Positions 1 through 6,113 of a stretch of 8,593 nt of DNA are shown piece after piece. Every line of letters begins with the position of its first letter. Position 1 is the first letter of the stretch. The stretch is from positions 1 through 8,593 of the forward strand of contig CALDPL010000018.1 in assembly GCA_937911965.1 (NCBI GenBank), written 5' to 3'. The DNA comes from an uncultured Allomuricauda sp. (GTDB lineage: Bacteria > Bacteroidota > Bacteroidia > Flavobacteriales > Flavobacteriaceae). The notes under the pieces were generated by a model. It was given only the letters and a program-made list of their open reading frames with translations. It ran no database searches and was not told the origin of the DNA. Made by a program: the position numbers and the translations under genes.

Positions 1-750
1 ATCAATCCGATCATCGTAAGACTCTACCGCAACTTTTGCCCGCTCTCCCGGCTCTCTTACGATTTTTTTGATGGTAATCAGCCCGTCATAGACTTCAGGA
101 ACTTCATTTTCGAACAATCTCTCCAAAAAGATGGGAGATGTTCTGGATAGGATAATCCTCGGATTTCCGTTGATCATTTCCACTCTATGAACGATAGCCC
201 TCACGCTTTCTCCCTTTCTAAATCGGTCTTTTGGTATTTGTTCGGATTTGGGCAGGATCACTTCATTGCCCTCGCCGTCTATCAACAACAACTCCCTTCC
301 TAAAATCTGATATACTTCCGCTACAATTATCTCTCCTACAAGTTCTTTGTATTTTTGGAAAAGGATATCTTTTTCCAAGTCTTTGATCTTTTGAATAAGC
401 GTTTGACGCGCCGTCATTACAGCCCTTCTGCCAAAATCGAGCAGCTTAACCTCCTCGGCCACTTCTTCTCCTATTTCAAAGTCAGGCTCAATCTTCCTTG
501 CTTCTGAAAGGCTTATCTTATCATGGTCCCAAATATCTTCTGAGTCGTCATCTACGATTTCTCGAAACCGCCATATTTCCAGGTCCCCCTTGTCTGCATT
601 GATGATGATATCGAAATTGTCGTCCGAACCGAATTTTTTCTTAAGGGCACTCCTGAAGACTTCCTCCAAGATGGCCATAAGGGTAACCCTGTCTATAAAC
701 TTATCGTCCTTAAACTCCGAAAAGGATTCGATCAGCGCTAGGTTTTCCAT
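1..750 (-). CDS. nusA: Transcription termination/antitermination factor NusA (N-terminal part, 3' end outside window)
   Basis: NusA binds RNA polymerase and controls pausing, termination and antitermination in the cytoplasm. The minus frame is open for exactly 250 codons from the ATG at 748-750 to the window edge. It begins MENLALIESFSEFKDDKFID, a typical Bacteroidota NusA start. Residues 1-136 are the polymerase-binding N-terminal domain, with the conserved stretch LLDFGRRAVMTARQTLIQKI near 103-122. Residues about 138-202 form the S1 domain (GEIIVAEVYQ, then GNEVILPKSEQIP). The first KH domain starts near 204 and carries the family hallmark REPGERAKVAV (232-242). The KH2 part and C-terminus lie outside the window. 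It follows rimP on the same strand with 12 bases between them, so the two are almost certainly co-transcribed, as in the widespread rimP-nusA-infB operon. No clear Shine-Dalgarno precedes the start, which is usual for this phylum. Identification is secure. Confidence 0.97.
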   Translation of the reverse strand, partial: MENLALIESFSEFKDDKFIDRVTLMAILEEVFRSALKKKFGSDDNFDIIINADKGDLEIWRFREIVDDDSEDIWDHDKISLSEARKIEPDFEIGEEVAEEVKLLDFGRRAVMTARQTLIQKIKDLEKDILFQKYKELVGEIIVAEVYQILGRELLLIDGEGNEVILPKSEQIPKDRFRKGESVRAIVHRVEMINGNPRIILSRTSPIFLERLFENEVPEVYDGLITIKKIVREPGERAKVAVESYDDRID

Positions 751-762
751 TTTTTGATCCAA

Positions 763-1224
763 TTAAAATTTTAATACAACTTTTGCTTCTTTGATCTCGG
801 AAAAGTCGATCGTCTGGCTTTTCTGCACCGTGACCTTGCCCTTTCCTTCGGGCTTGGGCTCCCGGGACTTCCATTCCAAGGTGATCGAATCTTCATCACT
901 TTGGACCAAGGTCCCTTCCAATTCCCCGGAAGCGGTCCTCACCTTGAGGATCCTTCCCGTATTCTTTTTGTACTGACGCGGTTGGGTCAAGGGGGAAGTC
1001 GCCCCTGCCGAGGTTACCTCCAGGGAAAAATCCTCTTCTTCCCGATCCAGATTGTGTTCTATGGCTCGACTGATGTCCATACAATCCTGAAGGTTCACTC
1101 CATGGTCCCCATCCAAGATCACCCGAATCGTGTTGTCCCCACCTACGGTGAAGTCGATCAAAAACAAGGAGGGATGGGCCTCCAGGGCCCGGTCCAAAAG
1201 AACTTGCACTTTATCCTTCAACAT
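763..1224 (-). CDS. rimP: Ribosome maturation factor RimP
   Basis: RimP assists maturation of the 30S ribosomal subunit. The 153-residue protein has the usual family length. The N-terminal alpha/beta domain (about 1-80) contains DFTVGGDNTIRVILDGDHGV (24-43), the segment NLQDCMDISRAIEHNLD (44-60) and the signature EVTSAGATSPL (69-79), which corresponds to the EVSSPG/EVSSAG motif of other RimPs. The C-terminal SH3-like domain spans about 85-153. It is the first gene of a minus-strand unit and is followed 12 bases later by nusA, the classical order. The ATG at 1222-1224 is chosen because the family N-terminus starts here. There is no purine-rich Shine-Dalgarno upstream, as expected for Flavobacteriia. 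Transcription probably starts from the TAnnTTTG promoter near 1290. High confidence. Confidence 0.96.
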   Translation of the reverse strand: MLKDKVQVLLDRALEAHPSLFLIDFTVGGDNTIRVILDGDHGVNLQDCMDISRAIEHNLDREEEDFSLEVTSAGATSPLTQPRQYKKNTGRILKVRTASGELEGTLVQSDEDSITLEWKSREPKPEGKGKVTVQKSQTIDFSEIKEAKVVLKF

Positions 1225-1241
1225 AACAAATCGGAATGAAA

Positions 1242-1262
1242 GAGGGGACTCGAAGTCCCCTC
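1242..1262 (-). promoter_or_regulatory. Perfect GC-rich hairpin in the rimP-nusA leader
   Basis: Two perfectly complementary 9-base arms, GAGGGGACT (1242-1250) and AGTCCCCTC (1254-1262), are separated by the three bases CGA. The hairpin sits between the predicted transcription start (about 1283) and the rimP ATG, so it should form in the 5' leader RNA about 18 bases before the start codon. No U-tract follows it, so it does not look like an ordinary intrinsic terminator. A role in translation control, RNA stability or autoregulation of the operon is inference. Confidence 0.6.
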
Positions 1263-1289
1263 ATGAATACATATATCCGTTCAGTGGCG

Positions 1290-1321
1290 CAAATATACGA
1301 CAATTTATATTTTTTGTGCAA
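1290..1321 (-). promoter_or_regulatory. Probable flavobacterial sigma-A promoter for rimP-nusA
   Basis: On the minus strand TATATTTG (1297 to 1290) matches the Bacteroidota -7 box TAnnTTTG. A TTG (1321 to 1319) lies 21 bases upstream of it, within the spacing known for the -33 element. The predicted start is near 1283, giving a leader of about 58 bases. Confidence 0.65.
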
Positions 1322-1544
1322 GCCCTTTAACGCCAAACATTTGTTTAACGTAAAAATGAATTTGTCCACAAACATGAAATATGTCGGAATCGCCTTATCC
1401 CAGCAGTATGAAATCATTCTTATTAACAGTCTTACCAAGTGTTCATCGATGAAATGCAGAATCACAATACCCTATCAATACCCTGTTTAACACCTTCTTT
1501 CGAGCGGTTTCACAACAAATATTTTCCACCGGACTTCCCTCAAC
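1322..1544. other. Non-coding spacer between divergent rimP and the adhesin gene
   Basis: No convincing gene is seen here. Two copies of TTTAACG (1326-1332 and 1344-1350, 18 bases apart) and a small inverted repeat TTTGT-CC-ACAAA (1361-1372) lie just upstream of the rimP promoter and could be regulator sites, but both are weak. Both flanking genes point outward, so this spacer must hold the upstream control regions of both. Confidence 0.4.
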
Positions 1545-1552
1545 TAGCTTTG
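1545..1552 (+). promoter_or_regulatory. Probable -7 box (TAGCTTTG) for the adhesin gene
   Basis: TAGCTTTG matches the Bacteroidota TAnnTTTG consensus and lies 22 bases before the ATG at 1575. The expected TTG at -33 is imperfect: only TTTT around 1522-1525 is found about 20 bases upstream, so the promoter may be weak or activator dependent. If transcription starts near 1559 the leader would be short. Confidence 0.5.
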
Positions 1553-1574
1553 TAAAGGCAAATTATGTTTTAAT

Positions 1575-4500
1575 ATGGGAATATTTTCAACAAGGGGACA
1601 GGGAACCAAGGGATCGACCATGGGACTATTCCTGTCCATAACCTTCTTTTTATTGGGAAGTATCTCCCTGTATTCCCAGACTACGATTTGGTACGAGGAT
1701 TTTAATCAAGGCAACAACACTAGAAGCGGGACAGCTGAGGGGCCTTCGGCTTCGGATTGGTCCACAAATTGGAACAATAATCGATTTTCTGTTCAAAACG
1801 AAAGACTCCAAGCTAATTATTTGGTTGATGAACGAACTTGGTCTACAAGTGCCATTGATATCAGTGGCTACAATATGGTGCGATTTAGCATGGATGTGGA
1901 TGTGAGCAATCCAAATGAATTTGAAAATTCGGATTATTTCATTGGAGAATATCGTACCAATTTGGTTGGTTGGACTGAATTTGTAGATTCTTCCGGATCG
2001 AATTCCGACCCCCTTAATTCTTCATACGTAGTCAATGTTCCGTCCAATGCCACTACACTATATATCAGGGTAAGGATGCGGAATTCCGCAAGCAATGAAT
2101 CCTATTATATCGACAATGTCTTGGTGGAAGGAATCCCAGCCCTATGTCAAGGGGAATTGAATTATGAGTTTTATGATGGAAATTATGCCCCATCTGTCAA
2201 TAATATCCCAACAAACGGGGCCTTGAGCAGGGGCACTGTTGGCCATTTCAATGTAAATACCCTACAAAATCAAGTGGATCCGGGAGATGCAGATACCTAT
2301 GGGATTCGCTATAGTGGATATATCCAAATAGACAATCCTGGAGAGTACAGATTTTACACTTCTTCCGATGATGGATCCAAACTTTTTATCAATGGAACTG
2401 AGGTGGTCTACAATGATAATGACCATGGTAATCAGGAAAGGAGTGGAACCATTTCCTTGACCACTGGGCTTCATGCCATACAAGTGCTCTTTTATGAAAA
2501 TGGAGGAGATGCCAACCTACAGGTACAATACCGACGAGAACCAAATGGGCCGAAAACAAATATCCCCTTTGACAAACTCTATGCAGTTTGTGATGAAAGT
2601 AATATAGACACTGACGGAGATGGAATTCTGGACGGAGCCGATTTGGATTCCGATGGGGATGGAATCCCGGATTCGGTGGAATGTCCTGGGAATTATGTGG
2701 AGACCGCAACGAATTTTGGAAATTTCAGCAATGTTTCCAATGCGGTTGGAATACCGGGAACGACTTATGCAGAAAACTACGAATTTGGATATCAGGGAGA
2801 AAGCAACCTTTTGCTCCATTTTCCGCAGAATGTACCGGTTGGTACCAATGTTCGAGTTTATTTGGGAGCAAGTCCAAATGTGAGTAGTGTTGATATGAGT
2901 ATTCTCCGTTCGAATGCTGCGGGGGATGACCAAGGTTGGTTGGCCAGTGCCAACGGTACCACTCCTGGCTCAATTCGTGAGGTTTCGTTTACGGTCACAG
3001 GATATAGCTTGCGATATATTAGAATTATTGTATGGAACAGAGGAGCCCGTGTCTATGGTGCCAGTTACGGAGCAGCTTTGGACTGCGACGCCGATGGTGA
3101 TGGAATTCCCAATCATCTGGACCTGGACAGTGACGGGGACGGAATCCCTGACAATGTGGAGGCCCAGGCTTCCTTAAATTATATTGCTCCCTCAGGCAAC
3201 GATTGGAATAACGATGGAATCGACAATGCCTATGGAAGTGGGCTTGTACCCATTGATACCGATGGGGATGGAGTACCCGATTATTTGAGTGATGACAGCG
3301 ACGGTGACGGAATTACCGATACCGTGGAAGCGGCCCTGGCCCTTACGGGATTGGACAGCGACAACGACGGTTTGGACGATGCCATCGATACCACCGTGGG
3401 ATATGGGGACCCGGGGGGGACCATAGACGACCCCACCAATACCGATGGGGGTTCCATTATGTTGCCTGACTCCGATGGTGACCTGAACAGTGGGGGGGAC
3501 CTGGATTTTAGGGATGATACCAATGACAGCAACCAGCCCCCGACCATAACCGCCGCGGGAGATCAAGTATATTGTCCCGGAGAATCCATCCCAGTTGTGG
3601 AGAGTGTTTCCATTACAGATCCCGACAGCAGTACCTTGGATGCAGTCTATATACAAATCACCTCCAATTACAACAATCCCGGGGATCAGTTGACCTTGAC
3701 CGGTGCCCACCCAAATATCACGGCCAGTTGGAGCGCTTCCGAGGGAAGATTGCTGCTCAATGGACCGGCCAGCCTACCGGAATTCGAAGCAGCCGTAAAA
3801 GAGGTACGCTTCTCGACCACGGCCACGATAAGTGGTGGGGAAACCCGTAGTTTTTCCATAGTATTGAACGAGGCCAATTACCTCGCTTCCACAGGTCATT
3901 ACTATGAATATGTACCCGCCTTGCGCATCACCTGGACCGCAGCCAAGGCAGCTGCCGAGTTAAGAACTTTCTATGGCCTACAGGGCTATTTGGCCACCAT
4001 CACGAACCAAGATGAATCCGACCTTTTGGGCTCCCAGGCCCCTGGTGCCGGATGGATAGGGGCCAGTGATGCTGCAGCGGAAGGACAGTGGCGCTGGGTG
4101 ACCGGACCCGAGGCCGGAACTTTGTTTTGGAGAGGGTTGGCCAATGGTTCCGCAGAACCAGGTATGTTCTCCTACTGGAATACAGGGGAGCCCAATCAAT
4201 CAGGGGAAGAGGATTACGCACATATTACGGCCCCAGGGGTGGGGGCCATAGGGTCTTGGAACGACCTATCCAACGTAGGGGGAAGTGGGGATTACGAACC
4301 CAAGGGTTATTTGGTGGAATATGGGGGTATGGAGGGAGATCCCCCCAACCCCACCTTGGCGGTCACCACCACCATTACCGTGGAGGATACGGCCCCCACT
4401 GCGAGTAACCCATTGCCAGTGACCGTATTCTGTACCGATGATATTCCTACTTGGGATATTAATGTGGTCACCGATGCAGCGGACAATTGCGACCCCGATC

Positions 4501-4973
4501 CGGATGTTACCTTTATCAGTGATGTCAGCGATGGAGGAACCAACCCTGAAATCATCACCCGAACCTATAGGGTTACCGATGCCGCAGGCAACAGTGTCGA
4601 TGTGGAACAGACCATTACGGTCACTCCCTTTACCATAAACGGCCAGCCCTCCAATGCAACGGCCCTGGTTGGAGTCAACGAAGACTTCTCAGTGGGCACC
4701 AACGGGGCGGACAGCTATCAATGGGAGGTCAGCACCAATGGGGGAAGCAGTTATGTACCCATTTCCGATGGAAGTGAATACTCGGGTACACAAACGGCCA
4801 CCTTGACGGTAATCGCCCCGGATCTGGACCAAAACGGGTATAGGTATCGGGTGCAGGTCCGTAAAACAGGGGCTTCATGTGCCGCCTTGGAATCCAATGG
4901 GGCCACCCTATCCGTGAAAGTGGGCACGGTGATCACCAACCGAAGGATCACCCACAGGGTGAACAAGGATTAA
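1575..4973 (+). CDS. Large secreted multidomain adhesin-like protein (PA14, TSP3-type repeats, C-type lectin, HYR, Ig-like)
   Basis: This 1132-residue exported protein probably acts at the cell surface in carbohydrate or host/particle binding (inference). Residues 1-35 form a signal peptide: a hydrophobic core near 17-33 and cleavage after YSQ, so the start could also be Met16 (1620), which gives a more compact signal. Residues 36-186 look like a beta-sandwich. Residues 193-337 are a PA14 domain ([20 protein letters not shown], then [13 protein letters not shown]). TSP3-like DxDxDG calcium repeats lie at 344-370 and 503-648 around a second beta-sandwich (371-500). A cadherin-like segment (655-765) leads into a C-type lectin domain (about 766-918) with WIGASD, the EPN motif (872-874) and WND (895-897). 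A HYR-like domain (938-1017) and an Ig-like domain (1018-1114) follow. The tail [15 protein letters not shown] resembles tails I associate with exported flavobacterial proteins, so type IX secretion is plausible, but neither standard sorting domain is evident. Base composition shifts strongly near 3060-3100. The exact ligand is unknown. Confidence 0.9.
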   Translation: MGIFSTRGQGTKGSTMGLFLSITFFLLGSISLYSQTTIWYEDFNQGNNTRSGTAEGPSASDWSTNWNNNRFSVQNERLQANYLVDERTWSTSAIDISGYNMVRFSMDVDVSNPNEFENSDYFIGEYRTNLVGWTEFVDSSGSNSDPLNSSYVVNVPSNATTLYIRVRMRNSASNESYYIDNVLVEGIPALCQGELNYEFYDGNYAPSVNNIPTNGALSRGTVGHFNVNTLQNQVDPGDADTYGIRYSGYIQIDNPGEYRFYTSSDDGSKLFINGTEVVYNDNDHGNQERSGTISLTTGLHAIQVLFYENGGDANLQVQYRREPNGPKTNIPFDKLYAVCDESNIDTDGDGILDGADLDSDGDGIPDSVECPGNYVETATNFGNFSNVSNAVGIPGTTYAENYEFGYQGESNLLLHFPQNVPVGTNVRVYLGASPNVSSVDMSILRSNAAGDDQGWLASANGTTPGSIREVSFTVTGYSLRYIRIIVWNRGARVYGASYGAALDCDADGDGIPNHLDLDSDGDGIPDNVEAQASLNYIAPSGNDWNNDGIDNAYGSGLVPIDTDGDGVPDYLSDDSDGDGITDTVEAALALTGLDSDNDGLDDAIDTTVGYGDPGGTIDDPTNTDGGSIMLPDSDGDLNSGGDLDFRDDTNDSNQPPTITAAGDQVYCPGESIPVVESVSITDPDSSTLDAVYIQITSNYNNPGDQLTLTGAHPNITASWSASEGRLLLNGPASLPEFEAAVKEVRFSTTATISGGETRSFSIVLNEANYLASTGHYYEYVPALRITWTAAKAAAELRTFYGLQGYLATITNQDESDLLGSQAPGAGWIGASDAAAEGQWRWVTGPEAGTLFWRGLANGSAEPGMFSYWNTGEPNQSGEEDYAHITAPGVGAIGSWNDLSNVGGSGDYEPKGYLVEYGGMEGDPPNPTLAVTTTITVEDTAPTASNPLPVTVFCTDDIPTWDINVVTDAADNCDPDPDVTFISDVSDGGTNPEIITRTYRVTDAAGNSVDVEQTITVTPFTINGQPSNATALVGVNEDFSVGTNGADSYQWEVSTNGGSSYVPISDGSEYSGTQTATLTVIAPDLDQNGYRYRVQVRKTGASCAALESNGATLSVKVGTVITNRRITHRVNKD
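3081..3518 (+). repeat. Tandem TSP3-like calcium-binding repeats inside the adhesin
   Basis: This stretch encodes repeated aspartate-rich loops of the form DxDxDGxxD at residues 504-512, 516-526, 561-569, 573-582 and 593-602, with a degenerate DSDGD at 632-636. A separate, related pair lies at 2604-2684 (residues 344-370). Similar units recur at the DNA level, for instance GATGGGGATGGAATCCC against GACGGGGACGGAATCCC. Such loops bind calcium and stiffen extracellular linkers in the thrombospondin type 3 family. The DNA similarity makes unit gain or loss by recombination plausible. Confidence 0.8.
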
Positions 4974-5268
4974 ATCTTGGTCCCAAATACACTTTAGGAT
5001 GGGATTTAGGGGCAATTCACATCCATTTTCAGTTCAATTCCCACGGATTCATGGAATCCCTGCACACCTTAATTGCTTTGGTTACTTCCGATAGGGTGAA
5101 CTTTTGGCAATGATCCAAGATGGAAATATCGAATTTTAAACTTGGTGACAAAACTCAAGGAAGTTCCATCAACCAAAATTCAGATATATGAAGGTTTAAG
5201 CCAATGGTCCTTTTCTCTGGTGTACTTTGGAGCGGATTCGAGGTATTCATTTTTACCTGAATATGCAA

Positions 5269-5424
5269 TGCGGTAAATACTCGGGTTATTCGCCGCATAT
5301 TTGCGGTGTATGTTTTATTTTTTTACCGCAAAATCAATTTTACACAACTGTTATGAAAGTTGTTTTGGGGTAGACTGTTTACAGTTTATCCCTGTTGTGC
5401 CGTGTCCTCCCAGGGCACCCAACA
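5269..5424. repeat. Cluster of hairpins with alternating TGCGGT motifs
   Basis: Outer arms TGCGGTAAA (5269-5277) and TTTACCGCA (5322-5330) pair over 9 bases and enclose a second hairpin CGCCGCA-TATT-TGCGGTG (5291-5308, one G-T pair). Further along are ACAACT/AGTTGT (5344-5349 with 5358-5363), ACTGT-TT-ACAGT (5374-5385), and TGTTGTGCC (5393-5401) pairing with GGCA and CAACA (5414-5424, two-base bulge). The last is GC-rich and followed by an A/T stretch, so it could end transcription coming from the adhesin. The whole could be a structured RNA, a small non-autonomous mobile element or a recombination site. The function is unknown. Confidence 0.5.
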
Positions 5425-5509
5425 AAATATTTTTCAATCAAAACCCTTTTGCACTTGGGACAATTTGAGTCGTTGGATTCAAATGAATTACAGTTAGAAT
5501 GGTTTATCA

Positions 5510-5550
5510 TATCATGATAATCTGAAGTGCAACTTCATTTTATCATGATA
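5510..5550. repeat. 41-base near-perfect inverted repeat built from two TATCATGATA palindromes
   Basis: Arms of 11 bases, TATCATGATAA (5510-5520) and TTATCATGATA (5540-5550), flank a 2x2 mismatch and an inner 6-base stem TGAAGT/ACTTCA around the loop GCA (5529-5531). Reading it against its own reverse complement gives 34 of 41 matching positions. Each end is itself a 10-base perfect palindrome, and the two are 31 bases apart, close to three helical turns. It could be a double operator for a dimeric regulator, a cruciform-forming site, or a terminator on the plus strand (ATTTT follows). No adjacent promoter decides between these. Confidence 0.7.
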
Positions 5551-5783
5551 TTTTGGAATTAGAATCTTTTGGAAAGGCATGTTTGAATTAATAAACTTGA
5601 ATGAATTCGGCTAAATCTTGACTCGTGAAAAGCACCAAGAGGCTACTCTTGTCCTTCCAATGGATTTGTCCTTAAGATTTTGTGGTATACGATTGTTTTC
5701 ATGTTCACAATTACCATGAAATTCCAGAAGCAAAAAAAAGGAATTGCCGGCTTCAAAAATATTGGGTGTTCCCCCATAAAAAT

Positions 5784-6110
5784 TCAGCCTTCAATTATTT
5801 CACCCTGCCACAAGCGTTTCAGAAACACCTGATAGGGCAATATGTGAATGCCATTGACCAACCTGGGCCTAGGCTCGGTACAGACCACAATTGCCTTCTT
5901 CACAGTGTATTCTTCCATAAAAGCCTTTAGTCCCTTCAGGTGCCTGCTGTTAATCCGATCGCTTCCTTTTACTTCGATTGCGATCTCGTGTTGTCCGAGG
6001 ATGTAATCCACCTCCAATTGTGAAGCCGTTCTCCAATAGCTTATATCGTAATCCAAACCAGAATAATGGCTATGCGCATATAGTTCCTGATAGATGAATA
6101 TATTGTACAT
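5784..6110 (-). pseudogene. Remnant of an AAA/DUF4143-type ATPase (C-terminal domain only)
   Basis: From the ATG at 6108-6110 to the TGA at 5784-5786 the minus frame gives 108 residues matching the C-terminal, DUF4143, end of a large bacterial ATPase family. Recognisable parts are IFIYQELYAHSHYSG, YDISYWRTASQLEVDYIL, IAIEVKGSDRINSRHLKG, then a strand reading AIVVCTEPRPRLVNGIHILP and the usual end VFLKRLW. The E-V-D and E-V-K residues resemble a PD-(D/E)xK nuclease fold. Full proteins are usually around 400 residues with a Walker-type ATPase in front. That part is absent: upstream of 6110 the frame merely reads the antisense of the neighbouring ATPase gene. The fragment therefore looks like a deletion remnant. 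Translation from Met at 6110 is possible, but the isolated domain would lack ATPase activity. The cellular role of the family is not established. Confidence 0.8.
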
Positions 6111-6113
6111 TTG
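6106..6113 (+). promoter_or_regulatory. Possible -7 box (TACATTTG) for the ATPase gene
   Basis: TACATTTG fits the TAnnTTTG consensus exactly. The -33 position offers only TTC (6084-6086), 19 bases upstream, so support is partial. If real, transcription starts near 6120 and the TTG codon at 6111, which overlaps this box, cannot be the translation start. Confidence 0.45.

Larger units (their letters stand above)
4974..5783. other. Gene-poor region rich in inverted repeats
   Basis: About 810 bases between the adhesin stop and the ATPase remnant hold no gene I can support. The region is AT-rich. It contains the hairpin cluster (5269-5424), the 41-base inverted repeat (5510-5550) and a small hairpin CAAGAG-GCTA-CTCTTG (5636-5651). 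On the minus strand a frame from about 5318 to 5069 is open except for one TGA (5180-5182) and reads like protein, so a decayed gene is possible. A PorP/SprF-like gene, often found after this type of adhesin, is not present here. Confidence 0.6.

Noticed and set aside
1362..1370. DnaA-box-like TTGTCCACA
   Set aside because: A single 8-of-9 match without clustering or other origin features; chance is sufficient.
3192..3710. A 172-codon minus-strand frame opposite the adhesin gene
   Set aside because: It is explained by the repetitive Asp/Gly-rich coding of the plus strand; the peptide is low complexity and has no known motif.
5269..5363. Integron attC site (GTTATG near 5350 with paired arms)
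   Set aside because: The outer arms that should pair with the ACAACTGTTATG end are absent on the left, and there is no cassette array or integrase.
5263..5373. A 36-codon plus-strand frame with ATG start through the hairpin cluster
   Set aside because: It is short, its sequence follows the inverted repeats, and there is no recognisable domain or promoter. It is treated as incidental to the repeat structure.
5682..5930. An 82-codon plus-strand frame over the DUF4143 remnant
   Set aside because: Most of it is antisense to clearly recognisable protein sequence on the minus strand.
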